Positions 1 through 7,822 of a stretch of 22,127 bases of DNA are shown here, in pieces; the first letter of the stretch is position 1; each line of letters begins with the position of its first letter. Made by a program: the position numbers and the translations under genes. Under the pieces are notes generated by a model. That model did no database searches and was not told the DNA's origin. It saw only the letters and a list, made by a program, of their open reading frames with translations. Source of the DNA: JALUUH01 sp964636675 (GTDB taxonomy: Bacteria; Pseudomonadota; Gammaproteobacteria; S012-40). Where the stretch lies: positions 1-22,127 of the forward strand of contig CAZWUO010000040.1 in the NCBI GenBank assembly GCA_964636675.1, written 5' to 3'.

Positions 1-2146
1 GCGCATTATCTGCATTTTGTTTTACGGTACTCGTTAACTCTTCCATACTTGATGCGGTCTCTTCTAATGAAGATGCTTGCTCCTCGGTACGTTGGCTCAG
101 ATCCGCATTGCCTTGTGCAATCTCCGCAGCACCAGAAACGATATTCGTCGACGCCCCTTGGATCTGGGCTACCATCCCTCTAAGATTGTCGACGGTTTTA
201 TTAATGGCATCTTGTAATACGGCATACTCACCGCTAAAATCCCCATCCATTTTTTCTCTCAGATCACCTTCCGACATTGCACCTGCGACCCTGGTACTTT
301 CACGCAAGGGGGTTACCACCGCTTCGATCAAACTATTTATGCCATCACCGAGTCCTCTGAGGAAACCCTCAAAGGCTTCTACTTGAATACGCTCATCCAA
401 TTCCCCGCGTCCAGCAGACTGGATTAAATGATCAATTTGCCGCTCAGCGTCTTTTTGCTCCGTAATGTCTTGCCACTCCACCATGTTGCCCATCCATTCT
501 CCATCAGGACTAAGAATGGCGGTTGCATTAACGACAAAATCCAAACCCGCAACATGAATTTCCGCTTTTGCAGGCAATTTGGAAACATCCGCCAATAGTG
601 CGCGTTGATGCGAGGGGTTTTTATGAAATACATCAATGCAAGTTCCAACCAAATTATTGGCATCAAATCCGGGAAAAGCTTCTCGCAACTGTCCTTGGCG
701 TTTTAACATCATTTGTTGCACTGATGGATTAACATAAGTAATCATCAAATCTTGATCACAAATCATAAGATTGGTCGCCGCACCGTTTACCGCGGAACTT
801 AGTCGTGCTACTTCACGCTCTTTAGCACGCAGCTCGGTGACATCTGACCATTCCAGAGTATTACCAATGTAGTTTTTATTGAGATCATACATTGCATTGA
901 CATTGATATTAAATGTCAGGTCACCAACGTTGATATCAGTAGAAAAAGGGAAATTATTCGGGTTCTCTAACATCCGCCGTTGGTGTGAAGGATCTTTATG
1001 GAACATATCAATACATGAACCAATAATTTTCGTTTTATCAAACCCCGAAAAAACGCTACGCAAGGCCTGATCATGCTTGGCCAGCAATGCGACCGTGGAT
1101 TCATTTGCATAAGTAATGATAAGATCCCTATCGATCATCATCATCGCGGTTTGCGCGCCATCAATGGCACGCTGTAAACGGAAAGTGTCTTCTTGTTGTT
1201 TACGATACTCGGTGACATCTGCCCATTCAAGCGTATTACCCACATAGTTCCCATCAATGTCTTTCGTCGCCGTCACTTGAATGTCAAATATAAGCGGCCC
1301 AACTTGAATGTCCGTAGAGTACGGCAGATTATCTGGATTCTCCAATAACCGTCGCACATGTGATGGGTCTTTATGAAAGGTATCTATACAGGTTCCAATG
1401 AGACTCGTTGGATTAAAACTAGGATAAGCTGCCCGCAGTGTTTCTGCATTGGAGTTAAGCAATTCAAGAGTAGCACGGTTAGCATAGGTAATAACCAAGT
1501 CTCTATCAATCATCATCATCGCAGTCTGCGCACCGTCAATTGCATTCCTTAATTGATATGCTTCCTCTTTGTACTTGTTATTTTCGCTCATTGTACTTTC
1601 CTCGATAGAATTATCATCATATGCACTTAACATGATGTCAGCTATTGTATTTAACGCTTGGGACCAAGCGGCCTCAATTTCGTTATTCCATAAATCACCC
1701 GCAAACTCTTCCATTACCAATAACAAAGTTTGAGCAACCGCTGGATAATGCTCCTTGAGCGCTCCATACTCCTGATGTTTTTTTCCTAGCTCAACGAGTA
1801 TTTTCGTTAGCTTTTCTGGCTGGTCTAATGTACTGATCACCAACTGTAGAGCCTGAAACAGCTTTTTGTGCTGTTGTTTTATTGTCGTTTTTTTGAAAAG
1901 AGGTTTGACTTGTGGAAAACGTTTAAATAGCTCTTGATAAAAACGTTTGGTTAACGTGAGTCCTTGCGGCTCTAAGATTCCGAAAGTTTTCCTTAAAAGT
2001 TCGATATTCAACGTTTTGCCCTCTTCTTTGCGTTCACCTTGTACACTTTTTTCAGCCCTGAAATTATTTGACAAATCACCCGTAGCTTTGTCGTCTTGCA
2101 TCCATACCAATGGGTCATAGCCAATGCCCGCTGCTTTTTTTTCCAT
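1..2146 (-). CDS. Soluble chemoreceptor: globin - three PAS - HAMP-like - MCP (3' end cut by window edge)
   Basis: An uninterrupted minus-strand frame gives 715 residues before the left edge. Residues about 48-176 form a globin of the flavohaemoglobin/Vitreoscilla type: by hand alignment with E. coli Hmp, distal Tyr70 (B10), Phe84 (CD1), Gln92 (E7), proximal His124 (F8) and Tyr134 are all kept. Residues 196-320, 321-445 and 446-570 are three PAS domains in exact 125-residue register. Residues about 566-660 look like HAMP segments (GELDER..., GDLREKMDGDF). From about 660 a methyl-accepting helix begins (QRTEEQASSLEETASSMEEL). I see no signal peptide or membrane span, so it should be cytoplasmic. 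Expected role: sense O2, NO, CO or redox through haem and control CheA. It is the last visible gene of the che operon, 100 nt after the ParA-like gene. The start has only a weak, distant AAGG. The domain calls are strong; the ligand is inferred. Confidence 0.93.
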   Translation of the reverse strand, partial: MEKKAAGIGYDPLVWMQDDKATGDLSNNFRAEKSVQGERKEEGKTLNIELLRKTFGILEPQGLTLTKRFYQELFKRFPQVKPLFKKTTIKQQHKKLFQALQLVISTLDQPEKLTKILVELGKKHQEYGALKEHYPAVAQTLLLVMEEFAGDLWNNEIEAAWSQALNTIADIMLSAYDDNSIEESTMSENNKYKEEAYQLRNAIDGAQTAMMMIDRDLVITYANRATLELLNSNAETLRAAYPSFNPTSLIGTCIDTFHKDPSHVRRLLENPDNLPYSTDIQVGPLIFDIQVTATKDIDGNYVGNTLEWADVTEYRKQQEDTFRLQRAIDGAQTAMMMIDRDLIITYANESTVALLAKHDQALRSVFSGFDKTKIIGSCIDMFHKDPSHQRRMLENPNNFPFSTDINVGDLTFNINVNAMYDLNKNYIGNTLEWSDVTELRAKEREVARLSSAVNGAATNLMICDQDLMITYVNPSVQQMMLKRQGQLREAFPGFDANNLVGTCIDVFHKNPSHQRALLADVSKLPAKAEIHVAGLDFVVNATAILSPDGEWMGNMVEWQDITEQKDAERQIDHLIQSAGRGELDERIQVEAFEGFLRGLGDGINSLIEAVVTPLRESTRVAGAMSEGDLREKMDGDFSGEYAVLQDAINKTVDNLRGMVAQIQGASTNIVSGAAEIAQGNADLSQRTEEQASSLEETASSMEELTSTVKQNADNA
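437..1561 (-). repeat. Three in-frame tandem PAS-coding units, period 375 bp
   Basis: The receptor gene carries three consecutive 375-bp units (1187-1561, 812-1186, 437-811). They encode PAS domains with the same landmarks at the same offsets: A-I/V-D/N-GA at the start, FHK(D/N)PSH at residues 257-263, 382-388 and 507-513, and EW at 307-308, 432-433 and 557-558. My hand count gives 72 identical residues of 111 between units 1 and 2; unit 3 has diverged more. This indicates internal duplication, with units 1 and 2 separating most recently. Confidence 0.9.
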
Positions 2147-2246
2147 AAATTTTATGAACCTTTAACCCACAAATGCGAGTTCAGCGATAACATATAAAAA
2201 CCAATCGCGTGCATTCAATTTTTTTTTATTATTATTTTTCATCTTT

Positions 2247-3035
2247 TTATTTTTCATATTCCTCTTGTTTATTGCACTTTGTTACTGTTTTACTTTTTAA
2301 TATGTCACTCGCTAATGACAAATAGTCCTTACCACCATTACTCAACCGTTTGTAGTCAAATATCGTTTTTCCATAACTCGGGCTTTCTGCTAGCGCTACG
2401 GTTTCCCTGATCGAAGTAGCAAATACTTGTTCCGGAAACTGCTGAACTAATTTTTCCTTTACTTCCTTAGCCAATCGACGGCGACATTGATAACGCGTGA
2501 CTAATAACCATTTTTTGGTATTAAAATGAAGCATGCGCTCCACGTGTTTTACAATACCCAACATTCTGCAAAGCCCTTGCATCGATAGAAAGTCACTCGC
2601 AACCGGTAATATCAATTCATGCGCAGCGAGCAAACCATTCATGCCAACCAAACCCGCAGAAGGAGGACAATCAATAATAATAAAATCAGGTTTATATGCG
2701 AGCTTGGTTAACGCCTTTCTTAACCGAAAACCTCGATCAGCCCCACCCTTTTTTTCAAACTCCAGCTCGCCGAGACGTTTTCCGGCAGGAACAATATCTA
2801 AATTTTCTCTTACATTTAGACACATGTTATTAACATCTATACCATCTAATAAAACCTCATCCAAACCCTTTATCAAGGGATCATTTACCCCAAAACTCGT
2901 TGATAAGTTTCCTTGCGGATCAAGATCAATGGCCAGAATTTTTTTTCCGCCCAAGGCCAGAGCATGCGCTAAATTAACGCTTGTTGTGGTCTTTCCCACG
3001 CCACCTTTTTGATTTATTACCGCGATTACCCGCAT
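2247..3035 (-). CDS. ParA/Soj-family ATPase of the chemotaxis operon (array positioning)
   Basis: A 262-residue ParA-type ATPase with deviant Walker A KGGVGKTT (residues 10-17), the DLDPQGN motif (37-43) and Walker B FIIIDCPPS (Asp122). It is the size of a small chromosomal ParA and lacks the N-terminal helix-turn-helix of plasmid ParA proteins. I chose the ATG at 3035 because AAGGA lies 5 nt upstream and the family normally starts at MRVIAVxNQKGG; a GTG at 3056 is possible. It lies between cheW and the soluble receptor and no ParB is nearby. Established parallels are PpfA of Rhodobacter sphaeroides, which positions cytoplasmic chemotaxis clusters, and ParC of Vibrio. I infer a similar task here. 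The C-terminus is lysine-rich. Confidence 0.88.
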   Translation of the reverse strand: MRVIAVINQKGGVGKTTTSVNLAHALALGGKKILAIDLDPQGNLSTSFGVNDPLIKGLDEVLLDGIDVNNMCLNVRENLDIVPAGKRLGELEFEKKGGADRGFRLRKALTKLAYKPDFIIIDCPPSAGLVGMNGLLAAHELILPVASDFLSMQGLCRMLGIVKHVERMLHFNTKKWLLVTRYQCRRRLAKEVKEKLVQQFPEQVFATSIRETVALAESPSYGKTIFDYKRLSNGGKDYLSLASDILKSKTVTKCNKQEEYEK

Positions 3036-3080
3036 CTTCTTCCTTGCAGATGCCACTACATTAATGAATCATTAACACAT

Positions 3081-3614
3081 CTATTTATCGTTATCGTCAT
3101 CGTCATCGTCTAACACAACACCCATTTCTTGATCACTTAACATTTGATCAATTTCCAACATAATAATCATTTTCTCATCGATGGTGACTAGACCACGCAC
3201 AAAACCGATACTTACCACCGAGCCGAAATCAGGAGCAGGCTTCATTTCACCCTCCTTTACGTTATAGACATCCGATACTGCATCAACAACGATACCCATG
3301 ATTCGTTCTTTCTCGCTGCCTTCCACACGTAATACAATAACGACTGTCGTCGGGCCATAATCAATCGTATCGATGCCAAAACGTTCGCGTAAATCGACAA
3401 TAGGCACGATCACTCCGCGTAAATTAATAACACCTCGAATATAAGCCGGTGTGTTTGGAATCGGTGTAGCTGAATCCCATCCACGAATTTCTTGTACCCG
3501 CAAGATATCTACACCATATTCTTCTTCCGCCATAATAAATGTAAGATATTGATCAACTCCAGCGGCACCATCTAGACTGATGTTGCCATCCAGTGTTTGC
3601 ACTGCATTGCTCAT
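3081..3614 (-). CDS. cheW: Chemotaxis coupling protein CheW
   Basis: A CheW-domain protein of 177 residues that links the chemoreceptor to CheA at the base of the array. Recognisable blocks are YLTFIMAEEEYGVDILRVQEI near the N-terminus and YIRGVINLRGVIVPIVDLRERF in the middle, both diagnostic of CheW. I chose the ATG at 3614 because GGGAG (3623-3627) lies at ribosome-binding distance; an ATG at 3629 in the same frame would place that signal inside the gene. It follows cheA by 18 nt and precedes the ParA-like gene by 45 nt. The protein ends in an acidic tail of six aspartates plus NDK, encoded by a short GACGAT microsatellite. The family call is very safe; the role of the tail is unknown. Confidence 0.95.
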   Translation of the reverse strand: MSNAVQTLDGNISLDGAAGVDQYLTFIMAEEEYGVDILRVQEIRGWDSATPIPNTPAYIRGVINLRGVIVPIVDLRERFGIDTIDYGPTTVVIVLRVEGSEKERIMGIVVDAVSDVYNVKEGEMKPAPDFGSVVSIGFVRGLVTIDEKMIIMLEIDQMLSDQEMGVVLDDDDDDNDK

Positions 3615-3632
3615 GGTCTGCTCTCCCATATT

Positions 3633-5765
3633 TTAAGCCGCTGCATCAGTCGCTTGAGGATCTTGTGCAAGAAGATTGGATAGCTTGTTCGCACCATTGC
3701 CCTGGGTCATGCCTCTATCCAACGTTTTATCAGGACGATTCGTGCGCGACAGTTTAATTAAATCGGTTACATCTAAGATGAGAGCAACGGTACCGTCTCC
3801 CAGAATGGTTGCGCCGGATACACCTTCAACGCTGCGATAATTCGTTTCCAGGCTTTTGATCACGACTTGTTGCTGCCCTAGCAAATCATCGACATAAAGC
3901 CCAATGTGCTCTCCATCGCCCTCAACCACAACCAGTAAGCCGTCTTCGAGATTCTCAGACACCGGCTGGCACCGAAATATTTGATAGAGGCGAACAATGG
4001 GAATGTATTCGCTACGGAGTTTGTAGAGCTCAGCAGTGCCTGCAATAGCATTGACCTGTTCTTTTTTAACCTGTAAGGATTCAATGATTGACACCAGTGG
4101 AATGATGTAGGTTTCTCCGCCCACGGTAACCAGTTGACCATCGAGAATGGCAAGTGTCAGTGGCAACTTAATCGTAAAGGTACTGCCTTTGCCCGATTCG
4201 CTTTTGACCAGTATGCTACCACCCAACTCCCGTATGTTGCGTTTAACAACATCCATACCCACTCCACGCCCAGAGACATCACTAACGACATCGGCAGTAG
4301 AGAACCCCGGATGAAAGAGCAGATCAAATATTTGCTCATCACTGAGTTTTTCATTTTCTCCCACCAGGCCACGCTCTTTAGCTTTTGCGAGAACCTTTTC
4401 CTTATTAATGCCCGCCCCATCGTCAACTATTTCGATGATGACATTTCCACCTTGATGATAAGCGTCAAGTTTGACATGACCTTTTTCGGGCTTTCCAGCG
4501 GCTTTGCGTATTTCGGGCTGTTCGATACCGTGATCGACGGAGTTGCGCACAAGATGTACCAACGGATCACCTATTTTTTCCATCACGGTTTTATCGAGTT
4601 CGGTTTGCTCTCCTGCGAGTTGCAACTCTACTTGCTTACCTAATTGTTGACTAAGATCTCGCACCACCCGCGGGAATCGTTGAAATGCAAAACTGATAGG
4701 CAGCATGCGAATACGCATAACGTTTTCTTGTAGTTCACGGGTGTTGCGTTCGAGTTGTACCAGACCATCACGTAGTTTCTCGATTTGCGTCATTTCAAAG
4801 GTTTCACCGAATTGACCCAGCATGGATTGAGTGATGACGAGTTCACCAACCATATTGATGAGAGCATCTATTTTGTCGATACTAACGCGGATAGAACCAC
4901 TTTCCCCACCGCCTTTTTTTACCTTGGGGGCACTTGCAACGGATGGTTTTTCGTTGTTTTTGGCATCATCAGCCACGACTTGAGTTTCTGCGGATTCCGC
5001 TGGAACTTGCGCATTCTCATCAAGACTAGGAGTCTCTGTGTTTCCTTGAGCGATAATATTGAGATCACAGTCGTCCTCTACCCAATTGAATATCTCTTCG
5101 ATAGCGTCTTGGGTTGCCATGCCTTCGGCATTTCCCGTTAGTTGAAACTCCCATGAAAAGTAACTTGCCGAAGGTTCGATATCTTTGAATGGGGGCAGCC
5201 GGCTAATATCCACTTGGGTTTCGATATCACCCAGCGTATTGAGTTCTTTAATAATTCGAGCGGGGTCGTTGCCGGTACGTAATAGGTGCTCATGTGGCTT
5301 GAAGTGAATAGTCCAGTTCTGCGTTGCGTCCTTGGTTTTTCCGCCGTCTGTTTGCGCCGACTTATCCTGCTCTGATTCTACACCCAGTAGAGCTTCAAGC
5401 AGGGCTTGCAGTTCGCTGACTGGGCCCATTTCTAACGGCTGGCCCTCTTGGGTAGCGGTCAGCATGGCACGTAGAATATCGACCGATTTCAGCAATAAGT
5501 CTACTGCCTCTTGGGTAACCAGACGTTCACCACTACGCATTTCGTCAAGCAGGGTTTCCATTACATGGGTAAATTTAGCGACTTCAGAAAAACCAAAGGT
5601 TGCACTACCACCTTTTATCGAATGCGCTGCACGAAAGATGGTGTTGACCGTTTCGGGGTCTGCTTCACCTACGTCTAAATTAAGCAAGCAACTTTCCATG
5701 TCATCTAAACCTTCAAAGCTTTCTTCAAAGAAGGTTTGGTAAAACTGTGACATATCTACTGACAT
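3633..5765 (-). CDS. cheA: Chemotaxis histidine kinase CheA
   Basis: A 710-residue CheA. P1 (Hpt) has the phosphorylated histidine at His48 in AAHSIKGGSATFGF. Residues about 150-240 form a P2-like domain (WTIHFKPHEHLLRTGNDP), followed by an acidic/Ala-rich linker. P3 dimerisation starts near 290 (GSIRVSIDKIDALINMVGEL). P4 holds the N box with Asn408 (HLVRNSVDHG), the G1 box VDDGAG (447-452), GRGVGMDVV (499-507) and GKGSTF (525-530). The CheW-like P5 occupies the last ~150 residues. It autophosphorylates under receptor control and passes phosphate to CheY. Start ATG is 3 nt after the cheY stop, consistent with translational coupling, with a weak GGGAT upstream. All kinase residues I looked for are present. 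Confidence 0.97.
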   Translation of the reverse strand: MSVDMSQFYQTFFEESFEGLDDMESCLLNLDVGEADPETVNTIFRAAHSIKGGSATFGFSEVAKFTHVMETLLDEMRSGERLVTQEAVDLLLKSVDILRAMLTATQEGQPLEMGPVSELQALLEALLGVESEQDKSAQTDGGKTKDATQNWTIHFKPHEHLLRTGNDPARIIKELNTLGDIETQVDISRLPPFKDIEPSASYFSWEFQLTGNAEGMATQDAIEEIFNWVEDDCDLNIIAQGNTETPSLDENAQVPAESAETQVVADDAKNNEKPSVASAPKVKKGGGESGSIRVSIDKIDALINMVGELVITQSMLGQFGETFEMTQIEKLRDGLVQLERNTRELQENVMRIRMLPISFAFQRFPRVVRDLSQQLGKQVELQLAGEQTELDKTVMEKIGDPLVHLVRNSVDHGIEQPEIRKAAGKPEKGHVKLDAYHQGGNVIIEIVDDGAGINKEKVLAKAKERGLVGENEKLSDEQIFDLLFHPGFSTADVVSDVSGRGVGMDVVKRNIRELGGSILVKSESGKGSTFTIKLPLTLAILDGQLVTVGGETYIIPLVSIIESLQVKKEQVNAIAGTAELYKLRSEYIPIVRLYQIFRCQPVSENLEDGLLVVVEGDGEHIGLYVDDLLGQQQVVIKSLETNYRSVEGVSGATILGDGTVALILDVTDLIKLSRTNRPDKTLDRGMTQGNGANKLSNLLAQDPQATDAAA

Positions 5766-5768
5766 GAT

Positions 5769-6131
5769 TTATCCCAAAACTTTTTTTATCGTAGATAATA
5801 ACTGGTCAGGACTAAATGGCTTTACTATCCACCCTGTCGCTCCAGCTGATTTGCCTTCTCCCTTTTTGTCTGAACCCGATTCAGTGGTTAAGGTTAGTAT
5901 CGGGGTAAACTTATAATCTGCTATTTGCCTTAGTTCTTTAATCAAACTAATGCCATCCATATTTGGCATATTGATGTCCGTGAGCACGAGGTCAAATTTG
6001 TTTCCCTTCGCTATTCCGAGTGCTTCCACACCGTCTTTAGCTTCCTGCACATCATGACCAGCACCTTTTAGTGTAAAGCTAACCATTTGTCGCATTGAAG
6101 CAGAATCATCAACTGCTAGAATTCGTGCCAT
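5769..6131 (-). CDS. cheY: CheY-type response regulator
   Basis: A single receiver domain of 120 residues with no output domain. Acidic pocket Asp8/Asp9, phospho-acceptor Asp52 (LVLTDINMPNMDG), Thr82 and Lys104 (GWIVKPF) are all in place. It accepts phosphate from the CheA encoded 3 nt downstream. AGGAG lies just upstream of the ATG, and the STAS gene ends 17 nt before it. In Aer2-type (F7) systems the CheY need not act on the flagellar motor, so the output target cannot be read from sequence. Confidence 0.96.
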   Translation of the reverse strand: MARILAVDDSASMRQMVSFTLKGAGHDVQEAKDGVEALGIAKGNKFDLVLTDINMPNMDGISLIKELRQIADYKFTPILTLTTESGSDKKGEGKSAGATGWIVKPFSPDQLLSTIKKVLG

Positions 6132-6148
6132 GACTTTCTCCTGAATTG

Positions 6149-6523
6149 TTACAAATATGCCGATTCGGGCATCTTCAAATAGTCTAAAACCCCAACATTT
6201 CTAAAAGTATTGAGCATACCTTCCGAAACACCTTGCCAAATCACCTCAAGCTTCATATGTTCTGCTTCTTTTACAAAAGCAACTAGAAGCTGCGCCATCG
6301 CGGTATCCATTCTTTCTACTTCTTGGGCATGAATTTCTATATCCTGCCCCAGATCTAAGGCTTTTTCTAATTGATGAAAAAGTTCTTCTACACCCGAGAT
6401 GTCCATTGCAGAATCACACAAAATAACGGTATTGCCCGGCTCATTTACTGCTTGATTTTGTATTTCTTCTTGGTTAACAGACTGCTCTTCAGAGATTTCA
6501 CCGTCTGAAATTTTCTGTTCCAT
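6149..6523 (-). CDS. STAS-domain protein, first gene of the chemotaxis operon
   Basis: A 124-residue protein: residues 1-30 are Glu/Gln-rich and probably disordered, and residues about 31-120 form a STAS fold related to anti-sigma-factor antagonists. The segment RMDTAMAQLLVAF matches the SpoIIAA region around its phosphorylated serine (Asp57-Ser58), here Asp73-Thr74, so a phosphorylatable threonine may replace serine. AGGAG sits 7 nt before the ATG. STAS genes lead some gammaproteobacterial chemotaxis operons, but their role in the array is poorly defined. No anti-sigma kinase is encoded in the window, so classical partner switching with neighbours is not supported. Confidence 0.85.
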   Translation of the reverse strand: MEQKISDGEISEEQSVNQEEIQNQAVNEPGNTVILCDSAMDISGVEELFHQLEKALDLGQDIEIHAQEVERMDTAMAQLLVAFVKEAEHMKLEVIWQGVSEGMLNTFRNVGVLDYLKMPESAYL

Positions 6524-6597
6524 GCTTAACTCCTAAGCAAGGTAATTTTTCTCGTCTTGCATTTGAATGATGACTAGAAATAACTTTCGTGGGGATT

Positions 6598-6625
6598 TTA
6601 TCGACACTCGTATCCAAAACCTTTA
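6598..6625 (-). promoter_or_regulatory. Sigma-28 (FliA)-like promoter of the chemotaxis operon
   Basis: On the minus strand TAAAG is followed 15 nt later by GTCGATAA, close to the flagellar sigma-28 consensus TAAAGTTT-N11-GCCGATAA (one mismatch in the -10 block, one in TTT, spacer one nt longer). It would start transcription about 65 nt before the STAS gene. I found no convincing sigma-70 alternative nearby. The one-nt spacer difference keeps confidence low. Confidence 0.4.
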
Positions 6626-6796
6626 AGCATCAATCAGAGAATATAAAGCACAAATAGCGATACGTAATCAGGTCATTAGCATCAAGTAGTTAAACGTATT
6701 TGCATATCCAAAATAAGCCACCTTGTAGCAGTGAAGCCTTAACGGGATAGAGATATCGAAAATTAAAAACGGAGGGACTGAATTTATTGAGAAAAC

Positions 6797-6831
6797 CTAG
6801 CCTCCCTCAAAATAGTGTTGATGGAGGCTAG
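6797..6831 (-). terminator. Rho-independent terminator after ispH
   Basis: A perfect 9-bp inverted repeat (CTAGCCTCC / GGAGGCTAG) with a 17-nt loop begins about 16 nt downstream of the ispH stop. On the minus strand it is followed by GTTTTC. It separates the pilZ-ispH transcript from the chemotaxis operon. The U-tract is short. Confidence 0.7.
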
Positions 6832-6846
6832 ATAAATTAAAGGTAA

Positions 6847-7773
6847 CTACTGTAGCGCTTTAGGTAAAGCAAAAATAATATTTTCTTCTCTGCCTTTTGC
6901 TTCGCGGACGGTTTCTGCACCATATTCTCTTACTTTATCCACAACCTGCTGTACCAACACCTCCGGCGCTGAAGCTCCGGCAGTTATGCCAACTTTTTTT
7001 AATCCTTTTAACCAACTGGGGTTGATCTCGGTTTCATTGTCGATTAGATACGCAGGAGTACCTAGTTTTTCAGAGACTTCTCTTAAGCGATTTGAATTTG
7101 AACTATTAGGAGAACCCACTACCAACACAATTTCACAATTTCCCGCAAGCTCCTTGACGGACTCTTGACGATTTTGAGTGGCATAACATATATCATCTTT
7201 TTTCGGCCCTTGAATTTTGGGAAAACGTTTTTTCAGCACAGCGATCACATCCGCAGTATCATCTAAGGATAAAGTAGTTTGGGTCACATAAGAAAGATGC
7301 TCCGGATTCGCCACGTGTAAATTTTTTACATCTTCAGGTGCTTCAACTAAGTAAATCCCGTGATTTGCCTTATACTGGCCTAGGGTACCTTCAACCTCGG
7401 GATGCCCCGCGTGTCCGATAAGGATAACTTCACGCTCCATTTTTTGAAATCTCACGACTTCCATATGCACCTTAGTCACCAGTGGGCAAGTCGCATCAAA
7501 TACCTTTAATTTTCTCTTTTCTGCTTCTGTTCGCACTTTTTGCGACACACCGTGTGCGCTAAATATTATAGTTTCACCCTCGGGCACATCATCAACTTCA
7601 TCAACAAAGATCGCTCCTTTGGCTTTTAAATTCTCAACCACGAATTTATTATGCACTACCTCATGACGAACATAGATTGGCGCGCCAAACAACTCCAAGG
7701 CTCGTTCAACAATTTCGATTGCGCGATCAACACCTGCACAAAATCCACGAGGATTCGCTAATTCTATTTCCAT
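6847..7773 (-). CDS. ispH: 4-hydroxy-3-methylbut-2-enyl diphosphate reductase IspH (LytB)
   Basis: The 308-residue enzyme catalyses the last step of the MEP isoprenoid pathway, reducing HMBPP to IPP and DMAPP with a [4Fe-4S] cluster. The three cluster cysteines are at 12 (NPRGFCAGVDRAI), 96 (DATCPLV) and 196 (ICYATQNRQ). Substrate residues His41, His74, His124, the catalytic Glu126 (GHAGHPEVEG) and Thr167 align with E. coli IspH, and the length is typical. It lies 49 nt downstream of the PilZ gene in the same direction and is probably co-transcribed with it. The ribosome-binding site is modest (AGGTAAG). The call is essentially certain. Confidence 0.98.
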   Translation of the reverse strand: MEIELANPRGFCAGVDRAIEIVERALELFGAPIYVRHEVVHNKFVVENLKAKGAIFVDEVDDVPEGETIIFSAHGVSQKVRTEAEKRKLKVFDATCPLVTKVHMEVVRFQKMEREVILIGHAGHPEVEGTLGQYKANHGIYLVEAPEDVKNLHVANPEHLSYVTQTTLSLDDTADVIAVLKKRFPKIQGPKKDDICYATQNRQESVKELAGNCEIVLVVGSPNSSNSNRLREVSEKLGTPAYLIDNETEINPSWLKGLKKVGITAGASAPEVLVQQVVDKVREYGAETVREAKGREENIIFALPKALQ

Positions 7774-7822
7774 CTATTACTTACCTGTATAAAGTTTTTA
7801 TAAACCAAGCAAATCTTTGAAG

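Noticed and set aside
2147..2246. A/T-rich gap with poly-T runs before the receptor gene as a terminator or promoter
   Set aside because: Only a 5-bp GCGAT/ATCGC stem with a 15-nt loop and no ordered promoter boxes; simple A/T-rich spacer is the safer reading.
2533..3012. 159-codon plus-strand frame opposite the ParA-like gene
   Set aside because: Antisense shadow; the minus strand encodes all ParA motifs.
4134..4643. 169-codon plus-strand frame inside cheA
   Set aside because: Antisense shadow of an intact, strongly conserved CheA kinase domain, with no family resemblance or start signal.
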